Below, piece by piece: positions 17,149-25,762 of a stretch of 64,000 nucleotides of DNA. The stretch is from Dyadobacter flavalbus. Its GTDB lineage: Bacteria; Bacteroidota; Bacteroidia; Cytophagales; Spirosomataceae. The position numbers were made by a program, and so were the translations under genes. Location: contig NZ_VBSN01000028.1 of NCBI RefSeq assembly GCF_006149045.1, positions 1 through 64,000 on the forward strand. Reading direction: 5' to 3'. Position 1 is the first letter of the stretch. Each line of letters opens with the position of its first letter. The notes beneath the pieces are model-generated. The model searched no databases. It worked only from the letters and a program-made list of their open reading frames with translations, and was not told the DNA's origin.

Positions 17149-18699
17149 ATGAAAAAAATATCTCCGCTATTTATTCTTCTTTTTTTACTTCTTGTCCAGT
17201 CAGGTTTCGGCCAGACAAAAGATCCTGTTGTAGAAAGCATTGTTAAGGAAGCTACGGAAAACTCTCAGCTGGAAAAACTGGCGCACGAACTGATGGATGT
17301 CATTGGCCCGAGGCTCGTGGGTTCTCCGCAAATGATGCAGGCGCACGAATGGGCCGTTGCTAAATACAAAAGCTGGAATATTACGGCCAAAAATGAAAAA
17401 TGGGGCGAATGGCGCGGATGGGAGCGGGGCGTTTCGCATATCGACATGGTTTCGCCGCGTGTAAAATCACTGGAAGGAATGCAGCTTGCATGGAGCCCGG
17501 GAACTGGCGGAAAAACGGTTACTGCCGAAGTCATGATCCTTCCAGATGTGGCGGACTCGGTGGCTTTCCAGAAATGGCTTCCTTCCGCGAAAGGCAAATT
17601 CGTCATGATCAGCATGAACCAGCCGACAGGCCGCCCGGACTACAACTGGCAGGAGTTTGCCACCAAGGAATCGTTTGAAAAAATGAAAAAAGACCGCGAT
17701 GTGCAAACGGAAGCATGGGCAAACCGGCTGAAAAAGACGGGTTACACAACGCGTACTTTGCCCGTTGCACTGGAAAAAGCCGGAGCTGCCGGCATTGTCA
17801 TGTCTTACTGGTCAAAAGGGTTCGGAGCAAACAAGATTTTCGGCGCATATACCAAAACAATCCCGACCGTGGATATTTCACTGGAAGATTACGGCCTGCT
17901 TTACCGGCTGAGCGAATCGGGGCATACGCCGAAAATCAGTGTTCGTGCCGATGCCAAGGAAACGGGTGTCAGCACCACTTTCAATACCATCGGTGAAATC
18001 AGGGGAACGGAGAAACCGGATGAATATGTCATGTTATCGGCCCATTTTGATTCATGGGACGGAGGAACGGGCGCAACCGACAACGGAACGGGCACCATTG
18101 TGATGATGGAAGCCATGCGTATCCTGAAAAAAGTTTATCCGAATCCTAAAAGAACGATTCTGGTCGGACATTGGGGAAGTGAAGAGCAGGGGTTGAACGG
18201 TTCAAGGGCTTTTGTGGAAGATCATCCGGAAATCGTTAAAAATATTCAGGCAGTTTTTAATCAGGATAACGGAACCGGAAGGGTCATTAACATATCCGGT
18301 CAGGGATTTCTGAATGCGTATGATTACATCGGGCGCTGGTTATCGAAAGTGCCGGAATCCATTAAAGCTCCGATTGAAACCCGTTTTCCCGGCGCTCCCG
18401 GCGCAGGCGGCTCTGATTATGCTTCTTTTGTAGCGGCCGGCGCGCCCGCTTTTTCCCTGAGTTCGCTGAACTGGTCTTACGGAACTTACACGTGGCATAC
18501 CAACCGCGATACGTATGACAAGATCGTGTTTGACGATGTGCGCAGCAATGCCATACTCGCCGCCATCATGGCTTATCAGGCCAGCGAAGATCCTGTAAAA
18601 ACATCGCGTGAAAAAAGTATATTGCCATTGAATGCGGAAGGCAAGCCGGGCGCATGGCCTGAACAAAGAAAACCGATCCGGAGAGGCGGGCTGGATTGA
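17149..18699 (+). CDS. M28-family zinc aminopeptidase/carboxypeptidase, exported
   Basis: 516 residues with a signal peptide (MKKISPLFILLFLLLVQSGF, cleavage near GFGQ). A PA (protease-associated) domain is likely at about 130-270. The M28 catalytic core has the zinc ligands and base in order: H in AHFDSWDGGTGATDNGTG (about 298), EE in SEEQGLNGSRAF (about 345), D in NQDNGTGR and the final H in TWHTNRDTYD (about 449). Such enzymes digest peptides in the periplasm or outside the cell. Monocistronic, followed by a repeat array. Confidence 0.9.
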   Translation: MKKISPLFILLFLLLVQSGFGQTKDPVVESIVKEATENSQLEKLAHELMDVIGPRLVGSPQMMQAHEWAVAKYKSWNITAKNEKWGEWRGWERGVSHIDMVSPRVKSLEGMQLAWSPGTGGKTVTAEVMILPDVADSVAFQKWLPSAKGKFVMISMNQPTGRPDYNWQEFATKESFEKMKKDRDVQTEAWANRLKKTGYTTRTLPVALEKAGAAGIVMSYWSKGFGANKIFGAYTKTIPTVDISLEDYGLLYRLSESGHTPKISVRADAKETGVSTTFNTIGEIRGTEKPDEYVMLSAHFDSWDGGTGATDNGTGTIVMMEAMRILKKVYPNPKRTILVGHWGSEEQGLNGSRAFVEDHPEIVKNIQAVFNQDNGTGRVINISGQGFLNAYDYIGRWLSKVPESIKAPIETRFPGAPGAGGSDYASFVAAGAPAFSLSSLNWSYGTYTWHTNRDTYDKIVFDDVRSNAILAAIMAYQASEDPVKTSREKSILPLNAEGKPGAWPEQRKPIRRGGLD

Positions 18700-18722
18700 C
18701 GGTTCTTTTTAGCAGTCATTTT

Positions 18723-18876
18723 TTGTCATGGGTTGATAATTTTTGTCGAGGGGCGTTTTTTTGTCATGGATTGTCATTTTTTGTCATGGATTGATAATTT
18801 TTGTCGAGGGGTATTTTTTTATCATGGGTTGGTAAATTTTGTCAAAGGTCTTTTTTGTCATGGATTGATAATTGAT
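18723..18876. repeat. TTGTCATGGATTG tandem repeat array
   Basis: Units beginning TTGTCATGG or TTATCATGG start at 18723, 18761, 18781, 18819 and 18855. The full unit is about 36-38 bp, of the form TTGTCATGGRTTGATAATTT then TTGTCGAGGGG; the copy at 18761 is shortened to 20 bp. It fills most of the 307-nt gap between the M28 and M17 peptidase genes. Related to the repeat at 10294. No cas genes, unique spacers or protein coding are present. Confidence 0.8.
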
Positions 18877-18966
18877 GTATGTAAGCAAAGTTGAATTTTA
18901 ATGCTGGCGGTTTTTGGCAATTAGAATAAATAGTCAGGAAACTTATGTCCAGAGTAGGCAAATTGT

Positions 18967-18992
18967 AAAAGCCAAAAGCTAATCGCTAAAAG
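18967..18992. repeat. Heptad-type dispersed repeat, copy 2 (reverse orientation)
   Basis: AAAGCCAAAAGCTAATCGCT and adjoining bases, the reverse complement of the family seen at 8110 and 60103. It ends 15 nt before the leucyl aminopeptidase start. Confidence 0.6.
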
Positions 18993-19006
18993 TATCAAAA
19001 AACGCT

Positions 19007-20401
19007 ATGCAAATAAACCAAACCGTACAGGCGGATGAAAATATACTGCTGATCCGTCCGTTTGAAGAGGGTTCCGAGCCGGAAAACCAGTCCATGTTCA
19101 GGGCAGAAAAAGGCGAAATATGGTGGTATTCATCCCATGAAGTCTGGCTTGGACTGGGGAAATCCCCGAAGCTCTCGGCCGTTATCCGGATTTTCAGATC
19201 GTTTTTCTTCAAGCGAAAGGATCGCTGGCCGGAACAGATCGTGCTGGATGCAAAAGGTTATTCACCGGAATGGATCGGAAATGCCGTGAACGGAATCATT
19301 CTGGGCGGCTACAATATTCAGCTTTACAAAACAGAGCCGAAGCCTTTCAGCCGCTTTTTTGAAAACGGTACTTTAAAGATTTTAACTTACTCCGATTCGG
19401 AAGAAGTGCAGAACAGCATCCATGCTGCACAGCAGACAGCTATTGTTCAGATGCGGATCATGGATCTGATGAATGCGCCGGGAAATTACAAAACGCCGCA
19501 AACGCTTGCAGAATGGGCAAAGGATTCGGGTAGGCAAAACGGGTATAAGGTCACTGTTTTTGAAAAAGAAAAATTACAGGAACTGAGAATGCATGCTTTG
19601 TTGTCGGTGAGCAAAGGCAGCGATGCTCCGCCGGTCATGATCATCAGCGAATACGAACCGCAAAATTATCAGAAGACGATTGCACTCGTCGGAAAAGGCG
19701 TGACATTCGATACCGGCGGTATTTCCATCAAGCCTTCTGCCAATATGCACCTGATGAAAAGCGACATGGGCGGCGCGGCAGCGGTACTGGGAACCTTGGA
19801 ACTTGTGGCGCAGCTGAAACTGCCCGTTCGCGTTATCGGCATCATTCCTTCTACGGAAAACTGCGTGGACGGCTCCGCTACAAAGCCGGGCGATGTGATC
19901 GGTTCCTATTCCGGGAAAACGATTGAAGTCATTGATACGGATGCGGAAGGCAGGCTGATCCTTGCCGACGGGCTAAGCTATGCGGCAAAGCAGTTCAATC
20001 CGGACGTGATTATTGATCTGGCCACGCTGACGGGAAGTGTTATTCAGACCCTTGGCTATGAAGCCGCCGGACTTTTTACACCAAGCGATTCGCTTGCAGA
20101 AGAACTGATCGAAGCGGGCGATTATACGGGTGAACGCTTGTGGCGGCTGCCGGTCTGGGACGAATACAAAGAAGAAATTTCATCCGATATTGCCGACGTA
20201 AAAAATTATCACGGAAAGCCGCTGGCCGGAGCAATCGTGGCTGCCAAATTCCTGGAAGTTTTTACGGATCAGCATCCGCAATGGGCACATCTTGATATTG
20301 CAGGAACGGCTTTCGGGGATACTGAATTTGCTGCGGGCCGCTGCGGAACTGCTTACGGAATCCGCCTGCTGTGTGCGTACCTTTCCAAATCCGGGGTTTG
20401 A
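19007..20401 (+). CDS. Leucyl aminopeptidase (M17 family)
   Basis: 464 residues of the M17 family, hexameric dimetal aminopeptidases that release N-terminal residues in the cytoplasm and take part in peptide turnover. The signature DTDAEGRLILADGL (about 310-323) and the metal/substrate segment LVGKGVTFDTGGISIKPS (about 226-243) with its catalytic lysine are intact. The N-terminal domain is less conserved, as usual. No signal peptide. Confidence 0.92.
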   Translation: MQINQTVQADENILLIRPFEEGSEPENQSMFRAEKGEIWWYSSHEVWLGLGKSPKLSAVIRIFRSFFFKRKDRWPEQIVLDAKGYSPEWIGNAVNGIILGGYNIQLYKTEPKPFSRFFENGTLKILTYSDSEEVQNSIHAAQQTAIVQMRIMDLMNAPGNYKTPQTLAEWAKDSGRQNGYKVTVFEKEKLQELRMHALLSVSKGSDAPPVMIISEYEPQNYQKTIALVGKGVTFDTGGISIKPSANMHLMKSDMGGAAAVLGTLELVAQLKLPVRVIGIIPSTENCVDGSATKPGDVIGSYSGKTIEVIDTDAEGRLILADGLSYAAKQFNPDVIIDLATLTGSVIQTLGYEAAGLFTPSDSLAEELIEAGDYTGERLWRLPVWDEYKEEISSDIADVKNYHGKPLAGAIVAAKFLEVFTDQHPQWAHLDIAGTAFGDTEFAAGRCGTAYGIRLLCAYLSKSGV

Positions 20402-20460
20402 TGCAGAAATAATTCAGAATTCGGGCCGGAATAATTGTGTTATAAATTAACCGCATTTTC

Positions 20461-20490
20461 TTGCAGAACTGGTTCTATTTGCTAGATTTG
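20461..20490 (+). promoter_or_regulatory. Promoter of the ATP-grasp gene
   Basis: TTG (20461-20463, within CATTTTCTTG) and TAGATTTG (20483-20490) are spaced by 19 nt, a good match to the Bacteroidota -33/-7 promoter. The start codon is 67 nt downstream. Confidence 0.55.
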
Positions 20491-20557
20491 AGAAAGTAAG
20501 TATGGTTGTGATCCTTTCCGGATTGCTCATTACGATTATTCACCAAAGCACCTTTTT

Positions 20558-21772
20558 ATGACCCGGACCTTAACTTTTCTTTGTATATCAACATTCTTCA
20601 AGGGAAATGATTTTATGAAAGCCTGTAAAGAAGCCGGTAATAAAGTCTATTTGCTGACGGCAAAAAAGCTGGAAAACAAACCGTGGGCCAGAGAAGCCGT
20701 TGATGAATTCTTTTATGTAGAAGAAAGTGAAAACGGGACTTATAACATGAACGACATCATCAATGGTCTGGCTTATGTCATGCGCACCCGGCCCATTGAC
20801 CGTGTAGTGGCGCTGGACGATTTTGATGTGGAAAAAGCAGCACATATCCGCGAATATTTCCGCATTCCGGGCATGGGACAAACGACGGGAAGATACTTTC
20901 GGGACAAACTGGCCATGCGTACCAAAGCGGCGGAATCCGGCATTCTGGTCCCGGGATTTTCTGCTTTGTTCAATGACGACGATATCAACCGGTTTATAGA
21001 AAAATATCCGGGCCCGTGGATGATCAAGCCCCGGTCGGAAGCTTCCGCAACGGGTATAAAAAAAATGCACAGCGCGGAGGAATTATGGCAGACCATCCAC
21101 GACCTCGGCGACAAAAGACATGCTTATCTGGTGGAACAGTACAAGCCGGGCGATGTTTATCATGTGGATTCCATTTCCTATAACGGAATTGTGATTTTTT
21201 CATGGAACAGCAAATACCTCGCGCCGCCTTTTGATGTGGCGCACGGCGGCGGAATTTTCAGATCGGTTACCGTTCCGTTCGATTCGGCGGAAGACCATGC
21301 GCTGGAAACACTTGCCGTAGATCTGCTGAAAGCTTTTGGCCTGAAACACAGCGCATCGCATACCGAAGTAATCCGCTGTTACGACGACGGAAAATATTAT
21401 TTTCTGGAAACTTCTTCACGCGTCGGAGGTGCCAATTTATCCGAAATGGTGGAAGCTTCTTCGGGAATAAACCTCTGGAAAGAATGGGCAAGAATGGAAA
21501 CGGCAGAGGCAAAAGGCGAAAGCTACAAACTGCCGCCGGTCAGAAAGGATTACGCGGGAATTATCATTTCCCTTACCCGCCAGGAATGGCCTGATGTTTC
21601 CGTTTTCAACGATCCTGAAATTGTCTGGCGCATGAACGAACCGCATCATGTCGGTTTGGTTGTCCGTTCCAAATCACGGGAAAAGGTCATCGAATTAATG
21701 GACCGTTATGCCGAGATCATTCAGAAAGATTATCACGCATCGGCTCCGGTTCCGGTAAGGCCAACGAATTAG
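20558..21772 (+). CDS. ATP-grasp domain ligase
   Basis: 404 residues of the ATP-grasp superfamily (carbamoyl-phosphate synthase/biotin carboxylase-like). A pre-ATP-grasp Rossmann region ends near ALDDFDVEKAAHIREYF. The ATP-binding core includes PWMIKPRSEASATGIKKM (about 148-165) and YLVEQYKPGDVYHVDS. The metal-binding segment is YFLETSSRVGGANLSEMVEA. These enzymes join a carboxylate to an amine, thiol or similar group through an acyl phosphate. Neither substrate nor pathway is evident; a stand-alone gene with its own promoter. Confidence 0.82.
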   Translation: MTRTLTFLCISTFFKGNDFMKACKEAGNKVYLLTAKKLENKPWAREAVDEFFYVEESENGTYNMNDIINGLAYVMRTRPIDRVVALDDFDVEKAAHIREYFRIPGMGQTTGRYFRDKLAMRTKAAESGILVPGFSALFNDDDINRFIEKYPGPWMIKPRSEASATGIKKMHSAEELWQTIHDLGDKRHAYLVEQYKPGDVYHVDSISYNGIVIFSWNSKYLAPPFDVAHGGGIFRSVTVPFDSAEDHALETLAVDLLKAFGLKHSASHTEVIRCYDDGKYYFLETSSRVGGANLSEMVEASSGINLWKEWARMETAEAKGESYKLPPVRKDYAGIIISLTRQEWPDVSVFNDPEIVWRMNEPHHVGLVVRSKSREKVIELMDRYAEIIQKDYHASAPVPVRPTN

Positions 21773-21859
21773 GGCTGTTAATCTTAATAAATCAATTGTT
21801 ACAAACCGGTTAAGGTTTTAACAATTGCCATTTGCTTATGATTAAATATTCATCTTTTT

Positions 21860-21904
21860 AAAAGCCAAAAGCCAAAAGCCAATAGCTAACAGCCAATAGC
21901 CACC
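21860..21904. repeat. Heptad-type dispersed repeat, copy 3 (reverse orientation)
   Basis: TTTTTAAAAGCC followed by repeats of AAAAGCC, AATAGCT, AACAGCC and AATAGCC between two convergent genes, touching the stop codon of the minus-strand phosphatase. Same family as the copies at 8110, 18967, 60103 and 60330. Confidence 0.72.
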
Positions 21905-22986
21905 TACTTTAAAATCAAGGAACGGATCGGTTCCATGGCCTTGTGCGTTTCCGGCTGGAAATCAAAACCCAGTATGGCGGCCATGGTGGCTGCAAGCTGA
22001 GCCTGATACAATTGGCCCTTGTTTTTTGCTTCACCGGATGCTTTGATGTCCGGGCCCATTGCCGCAATCCAGATCTCTCCGGAGTCTTTGATCTGTGCGC
22101 CGTGCCCGATCCATTGTTCTTTGATCTGGTTGCCGCGTCCGTGATCACAGGTGACAATCAGCGTCGTTTTGTCCTTGTACTGCGGCATGGACTGCATCAA
22201 TGTCCACAGCTCCGAAATCATCTGATCTTCCGCCTTTGCCGTTTCCAGATACTGATCATAATTGCCCTGATGCGCAAATGCATCCGTTTCGCCCAATGCG
22301 AGATACAATACCTTGGGCTTGTACGCCTTTACGTATTCTCTGGCTGCAAAGTAAGTAAGCAAGTCGGGGCGTTCGGTTGTAGGCTTGTTGCTCAGGCGCT
22401 GCATTTCATTGAGAAGCTGAAATTCCTTGGATAAAAATGCAAGCGAATCGCTGTCTGCATTGATATACAATTTGCTGTTTGCGCGGTCGAGCAGAAAAGG
22501 AAAAAGGTCTGAAGTGGCAAAGACGGCCACTTTTCCTTGATATGCATTTTGCCTGTTAATGAATTCCAGCACATTCTGCGACTTGCTTGTAACCAGCCGG
22601 TTGGAACTTATCGCAGGATCGGCGAAACCGGTTAGCATTTCACTGAAACCGGGATAAGTAAGCCGGAAAGGATTGGTAACATCCGCTGTGTTTCCGAAAT
22701 TCCTGTTGCCGTAAACTACGCCTTGGGCAGCAACCGTATTCCAGAAAAACGGCATCAGTTTTTCCCGGCGCTTTTTGGCGTCATCATTCCAGTACCGGCT
22801 TTTTATCCGGTCTTTGTTCCTTGTAAACTGCGGTTTGTTGATCAGTGCGGAATCTGCGCCTTCGAAAACTTCCTGCCAGCGCATGCCGTCCAGGACAATA
22901 ACAACCAGATTTTCAGTTTTCCGGGATTGGGCAAAAGCATGTGAAAAAGACAATAAAGCAAAGGTTACAGCAAGGCATGCTTTCAT
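21904..22986 (-). CDS. Alkaline phosphatase-superfamily protein, exported
   Basis: 360 residues from ATG 22986, with a signal peptide (MKACLAVTFALLSFSHAFAQ). The alkaline phosphatase/sulfatase fold is recognisable by the N-terminal metal site VIVLDGMRWQEVFEGAD, TCDHGRGNQIKEQWIGHGAQ near the C-terminus and GETDAFAHQGNYDQYL. The nucleophile seems to be in NTADVTNPFRLTYPG. Similar proteins hydrolyse phosphate mono- or diesters in the periplasm. The ATG overlaps the upstream DUF4440-like stop as ATGA, implying translational coupling. An ATG at 23019 would add 11 residues and bury the signal peptide. Confidence 0.82.
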   Translation of the reverse strand: MKACLAVTFALLSFSHAFAQSRKTENLVVIVLDGMRWQEVFEGADSALINKPQFTRNKDRIKSRYWNDDAKKRREKLMPFFWNTVAAQGVVYGNRNFGNTADVTNPFRLTYPGFSEMLTGFADPAISSNRLVTSKSQNVLEFINRQNAYQGKVAVFATSDLFPFLLDRANSKLYINADSDSLAFLSKEFQLLNEMQRLSNKPTTERPDLLTYFAAREYVKAYKPKVLYLALGETDAFAHQGNYDQYLETAKAEDQMISELWTLMQSMPQYKDKTTLIVTCDHGRGNQIKEQWIGHGAQIKDSGEIWIAAMGPDIKASGEAKNKGQLYQAQLAATMAAILGFDFQPETHKAMEPIRSLILK

Positions 22987-23420
22987 AGCTTGAAAGCCTG
23001 ACGTGCCAGCAGCAGCCATTCGCCTTTTGTTTTTTGCATAACCATTAAAATACCCAGTTTGACCGAAGCCGGATCTTTGCCTTTGTTATGCGTTTCGCCC
23101 GCCAGCTTGTGACGCACAAGCGCAACATCGCCTGAGATGGATATAGTTTGGTCGGTAAGCTCGATTTTAGTAAAGTTGGATTCTTCACTCGTCAGGGCAC
23201 GGATGAACTCTTTTTTATCTTCCAGAAGCCCGTTGGAGTGGCCGTATGAAAGCATGGGCGAAGTAAGTTTGTTCAGTGCTTCTTCATTGGCATCGACAAT
23301 GGCAACCCGCAGTTTTTCCACGGCATCTGCAACCGCTTTTTCATCTTTGCCTTGTGCAAATGCAATCATATTTCCAAGTAGCAGGAAAACAGCGAGTAAC
23401 AACGTTTTTCTAATTTTCAT
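22983..23420 (-). CDS. SnoaL/DUF4440-like NTF2-fold protein, exported
   Basis: 145 residues with a signal peptide (MKIRKTLLLAVFLLLGNMIA, cleavage near AFAQ). The remainder has an NTF2-like cone pattern with AIVDANEEALNKLTSPMLSY, KIELTDQTISISGDVALVRH and GILMVMQKTKGEWLLLARQA, typical of DUF4440/SnoaL-like proteins in Bacteroidota. Catalytic role unknown. An alternative start is ATG 23429. It overlaps the phosphatase gene by 4 nt, so the two are made together. Confidence 0.75.
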   Translation of the reverse strand: MKIRKTLLLAVFLLLGNMIAFAQGKDEKAVADAVEKLRVAIVDANEEALNKLTSPMLSYGHSNGLLEDKKEFIRALTSEESNFTKIELTDQTISISGDVALVRHKLAGETHNKGKDPASVKLGILMVMQKTKGEWLLLARQAFKL

Positions 23421-23617
23421 TTTTATCATAATTATGGAATTGGGACAGAATACAAGTTAAGTAATGGTTACAAATATAAAATCTTCAATGTATTTGCTGT
23501 TAAAAGCCGGCTCCGGATTTCTCCTACTGATCGGAATGCAAAGCGGGTATTTTGCATTTCCTTTCTAAATTCGCAGCTTCGCTGAATAATTTGTTTCCAA
23601 AGGTAATTTCTGTTGAA

Positions 23618-24094
23618 ATGATCAGTCTTCCGGTTCAGGATTCTCTTTTCAATTACCGCGTGGCAGGCGTTGCCATTCTGAACGGAAAAGTGCTTATGCA
23701 TAAAACGCCGTCGGACCATTTCTGGAGCCTGCCGGGCGGCCGTGCGGAACTGTTCGAGTTTTCAAAAGATACACTGCTGAGGGAAATGCAGGAGGAAACG
23801 GGAATGCAGGTGCAAGTCGGCAAAATGCTCTGGATTTCGGAAAATTTCTTTCGCTATAACGGCATCAGACATCATGAAATCGGCTTTTATTTTGAAATGG
23901 AAATTCCCGGTTTAAAGGACCAGACGGATTTTTCAGGAAGCGAGGGCCAGGAAGAACTGCTTTTCAGTTGGATTGATGTCCGAAGTCTGGATTCGGTTCC
24001 GATTTACCCGCATTTCCTTGCTGCCGAACTGGCGCGGAACCCGCTTGAAACCGGCCATTTTACAATGGATTTTACCAATCTGGACGGCCTGTGA
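23618..24094 (+). CDS. Nudix hydrolase
   Basis: 158 residues with a complete Nudix box GRAELFEFSKDTLLREMQEE-TGM (GX5EX7REUXEEXGU) at about residues 39-61, which binds divalent metal and hydrolyses nucleoside diphosphate-linked compounds. The segment HFWSLPGGRAELFE is typical of ADP-ribose/ADP-sugar or (d)NTP-cleaving members. ATG 23618 is preferred because the fold begins right after it (NYRVAGVAILNGKVLM); ATG 23552 would add 22 unsupported residues. Substrate not predictable. Confidence 0.87.
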   Translation: MISLPVQDSLFNYRVAGVAILNGKVLMHKTPSDHFWSLPGGRAELFEFSKDTLLREMQEETGMQVQVGKMLWISENFFRYNGIRHHEIGFYFEMEIPGLKDQTDFSGSEGQEELLFSWIDVRSLDSVPIYPHFLAAELARNPLETGHFTMDFTNLDGL

Positions 24095-24522
24095 TTAGCT
24101 GGTTATGTAACGTTACGTTACTGTTCCGGCTGAATTCGGCTTGCCGGTTTCTGCCCTGGATGTATTTATAGCACCGGCTTTCAGAGGATCGCAGGAGCCT
24201 GCTTTTCCGGCTGTGCCTTTCCGGTTTCCGGCATGTATTTCCTGCCATTGCATACATTGTGCAAAGAAGAACGGAGGAATGCGGAGTAAAAGACAAAAGA
24301 GGCTGCTTGGAAAGTTGCTCATTGAAAAAGCGAAATAAGAGATCAAAGAATAGAAGTCTTTATCGGTATTTTATACTATTCGTCAGCATGATCCGACCGT
24401 AAGAAAAGGAATCATGTTGTTTACAGACCGGCAGCGGTATCAAATTGGTTGCAACTGTTATATTTGGCTTTGCTGCGTTATGCAGGTTTTGAATATCATG
24501 CTGAAGAAATCATTTTTAACCT
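24095..24522. other. 428-nt intergenic region with little recognisable content
   Basis: It holds a near-palindrome GTAACGTTACGTTAC (about 24106-24120), several GCCGG-containing short inverted segments at 24125-24240, a possible 19-codon ORF with a good ribosome-binding site (GGAGGA before ATG 24279) and a TATATTTG -7-like box at 24459-24466 that could serve the aminotransferase. No conserved protein or known structured RNA is recognised. The 65-codon ORF at 24141-24338 has no family features. Confidence 0.4.
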
Positions 24523-25686
24523 ATGTCTGCTGAGAAACGAAGCGATTCCAAGCTTCCCAATGTAGGAACGACCATTTTTACAAGAATGTCCAGACTGGCC
24601 GAAGAGTATCAGGCCATTAATCTTGCACAAGGCTTTCCGGAATTTGACTGTACGCCGGAACTGAAACGTATGGTGGAAAAATCCATGAATTCGGGTAGAA
24701 ACCAGTATGCACCGATGGCCGGCATCATGCCGCTGCGGGAAGCGATTTCAGAAAAGGTATTGAAAAGTTATTACAGGCAATATCATCCGGAAACCGAAAT
24801 AACCATTACGAGCGGTGCAACAGAAGCACTTTACACGGCCATAACGGCTGCGGTGCGGCCGGGCGATGAGGTAATTGTATTTGAGCCGGCTTACGACAGT
24901 TATGTTCCCGCTATCGAGCTGAATGGCGGAATCCCGGTTTTTATCACACTTGATCCGCAGTATCAATCCATTGACTGGAATGAAGTCGGATCAAAAGTCA
25001 CTTCCAGGACAAAAGCAGTGATCATCAATACGCCACATAACCCTACGGGAAACGTATGGATGCAGGCGGATATGCAGCAACTGGCGCTGCTTGCGGAAAA
25101 ACACGATCTGACCGTTATCAGCGACGAAGTTTATGAACATATCATTTTTGACGGGCGTATTCATATTTCTGCCGCTTCCGTTCCTGCGCTTGCAGAACGC
25201 ACTTTTCTCTGCGGTTCATTTGGTAAAACTTTTCACATTACCGGCTGGAAAATCGGTTACTGTATGGCACCGGCAGCAATGACCGCCGAGTTCCGGAAAA
25301 TACATCAATACCTTGTTTTCAGCGTGGCAACGCCATTTCAATACGCCATTGCCGAGTATCTGCAGAATGCGGAGCATTATACCGCTTTGGCCGCATTTTA
25401 CCAGAACAAGCGGGACCTTTTCAATGAGGCCATCGCGGGTACCGGATTTGTTTTCAGGCCTTCGCAGGGAAGTTTTTTTCAGAATGTATCGTATCAGAAT
25501 CTGTCTGAGGATAAAGATATTGCCGTGGCCGAAAGGCTGACGGCAGAAGCCGGCGTGGCTTCCATTCCGGTTTCTTCTTTTTACTCCAAAGAGGTGGATT
25601 ACAAGGTACTCCGGTTTTGTTTTGCAAAAAATGACGATACGTTGCTCCGTGCCGCCGAGCAGCTTTACCGGTTTGTCTGGAACTGA
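24523..25686 (+). CDS. Class I/II aminotransferase, methionine aminotransferase (YbdL)-like
   Basis: 387 residues, fold type I PLP enzyme. Characteristic segments are NLAQGFPEFDCTPELK, NQYAPMAGIMPLREAI, EPAYDSYVPAIELNGG, INTPHNPTGNVW, ISDEVYEHIIFDG and the PLP-lysine region CGSFGKTFHITGWKIGY. These match the YbdL/kynurenine aminotransferase group, which transaminates methionine and aromatic amino acids with 2-oxo acids. With metE and metH nearby, a role in methionine recycling is possible but not shown; the genes are far apart and not co-transcribed. Confidence 0.87.
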   Translation: MSAEKRSDSKLPNVGTTIFTRMSRLAEEYQAINLAQGFPEFDCTPELKRMVEKSMNSGRNQYAPMAGIMPLREAISEKVLKSYYRQYHPETEITITSGATEALYTAITAAVRPGDEVIVFEPAYDSYVPAIELNGGIPVFITLDPQYQSIDWNEVGSKVTSRTKAVIINTPHNPTGNVWMQADMQQLALLAEKHDLTVISDEVYEHIIFDGRIHISAASVPALAERTFLCGSFGKTFHITGWKIGYCMAPAAMTAEFRKIHQYLVFSVATPFQYAIAEYLQNAEHYTALAAFYQNKRDLFNEAIAGTGFVFRPSQGSFFQNVSYQNLSEDKDIAVAERLTAEAGVASIPVSSFYSKEVDYKVLRFCFAKNDDTLLRAAEQLYRFVWN

Positions 25687-25762
25687 TTTCTCTGAAAAGC
25701 CTGTCCGTTTTCAGCTTACAATGTTGCTTGTTCCGGAATAAAGTCGAAAAGATCAGCTGCCG

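Noticed and set aside
18723..18876. CRISPR array
   Set aside because: The repeats are degenerate and abut each other without unique spacers of constant length, and no cas genes are present.
24141..24338. 65-codon ORF in the long intergenic region
   Set aside because: No recognisable family, odd Cys/Pro-rich composition and no partner genes; only its last 19 codons have a ribosome-binding site.
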